From positions 1 through 21,263 of the forward strand of contig CAMLIF010000068.1 of the NCBI GenBank assembly GCA_946479985.1: a stretch of 21,263 nt of DNA. Direction: 5' to 3'. The translations under genes and the position numbers were made by a program. Shown here in pieces: positions 21,216 through 21,263 of this stretch. The notes below the pieces were generated by a model, which ran no database searches, was not told the DNA's origin, and was given only the letters and a program-made list of their open reading frames with translations. Positions within the stretch are counted from its first letter, which is position 1, and every line of letters begins with the position of its first letter. The stretch is from an uncultured Flavobacteriales bacterium (GTDB lineage: Bacteria > Bacteroidota > Bacteroidia > Flavobacteriales > Crocinitomicaceae).

Positions 21216-21263
21216 AGATCGGAAGAGCACACGTCTGAACTCCAGTCACTTCCTGTGATCTCG
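21216..21263. other. Illumina TruSeq adapter with index (assembly artefact)
   Basis: From 21216 the sequence is AGATCGGAAGAGCACACGTC and continues through the rest of the 34-base TruSeq read-1 adapter to 21249. The eight bases TTCCTGTG (21250-21257), an index, and ATCTCG (21258-21263), the start of the P7 side, follow. It is untrimmed read-through at the contig end and not genomic. Confidence 0.98.

Overview
The window looks like chromosomal sequence of a Bacteroidota bacterium, most likely Flavobacteriales and perhaps close to Fluviicola/Crocinitomicaceae; the family-level placement is inference. The evidence is: two proteins with type IX secretion (T9SS) C-terminal sorting domains, DUF1573 and CCC-motif membrane proteins, almost no Shine-Dalgarno sequences, and repeated matches to the Bacteroidota promoter pattern TTTG-N(17-21)-TAnnTTTG. 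The gene order ABC exporter / amino-acid dehydrogenase / nusB / DUF1573 / yajC also fits this group. GC content is moderate to low and nothing looks like a prophage, transposon or CRISPR array.

Layout. 1-3063: a minus-strand lipoprotein, then a plus-strand run of five small multi-pass membrane proteins (DUF4190-like, two unknown, a CCC-motif protein, a DUF2752 protein). 3188-6681: the ribosome-associated ABC-F ATPase EttA, a small VF530-family protein between two AT-rich inverted repeats, and the dipeptidase PepD. 6739-10264: two paralogous membrane histidine kinases in tandem; the second is translationally coupled to a DUF3820 protein and to a membrane-anchored TerB-like/J-domain protein. 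10520-12375: a 58-residue ORF with its own promoter and terminator, an XRE-type regulator, and mnmA, which converges on the regulator and overlaps it. 12535-15060: a secreted carboxypeptidase-regulatory-like protein, and an ABC exporter gene broken by one in-frame TAA. 15161-17952: housekeeping cluster of leucine-type dehydrogenase, nusB, DUF1573 lipoprotein and yajC. 17953-21215: a nested palindromic repeat, a T9SS cargo protein, a DUF4268 protein, a lipoprotein, and the C-terminal end of a second T9SS cargo protein.

The last 48 bases (21216-21263) are not genomic. They are an Illumina TruSeq-type adapter with an index, so the true sequence stops at 21215 and the leading residues predicted for the last gene are an artefact.

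The most interesting native signals are: (i) five TTACA-N(2-4)-TGTA(T/A) palindromes, clustered before the XRE gene and in the divergent mnmA/12535 promoter region, including a 14-base identical copy, which suggests a small regulon; (ii) four genes whose -7 box ends only 4-5 bases before the start codon, which suggests leaderless transcripts; (iii) several intergenic palindromic repeats of REP/MITE type; and (iv) the tandem kinase / J-domain operon. I did not find a convincing new defence or mobile system.
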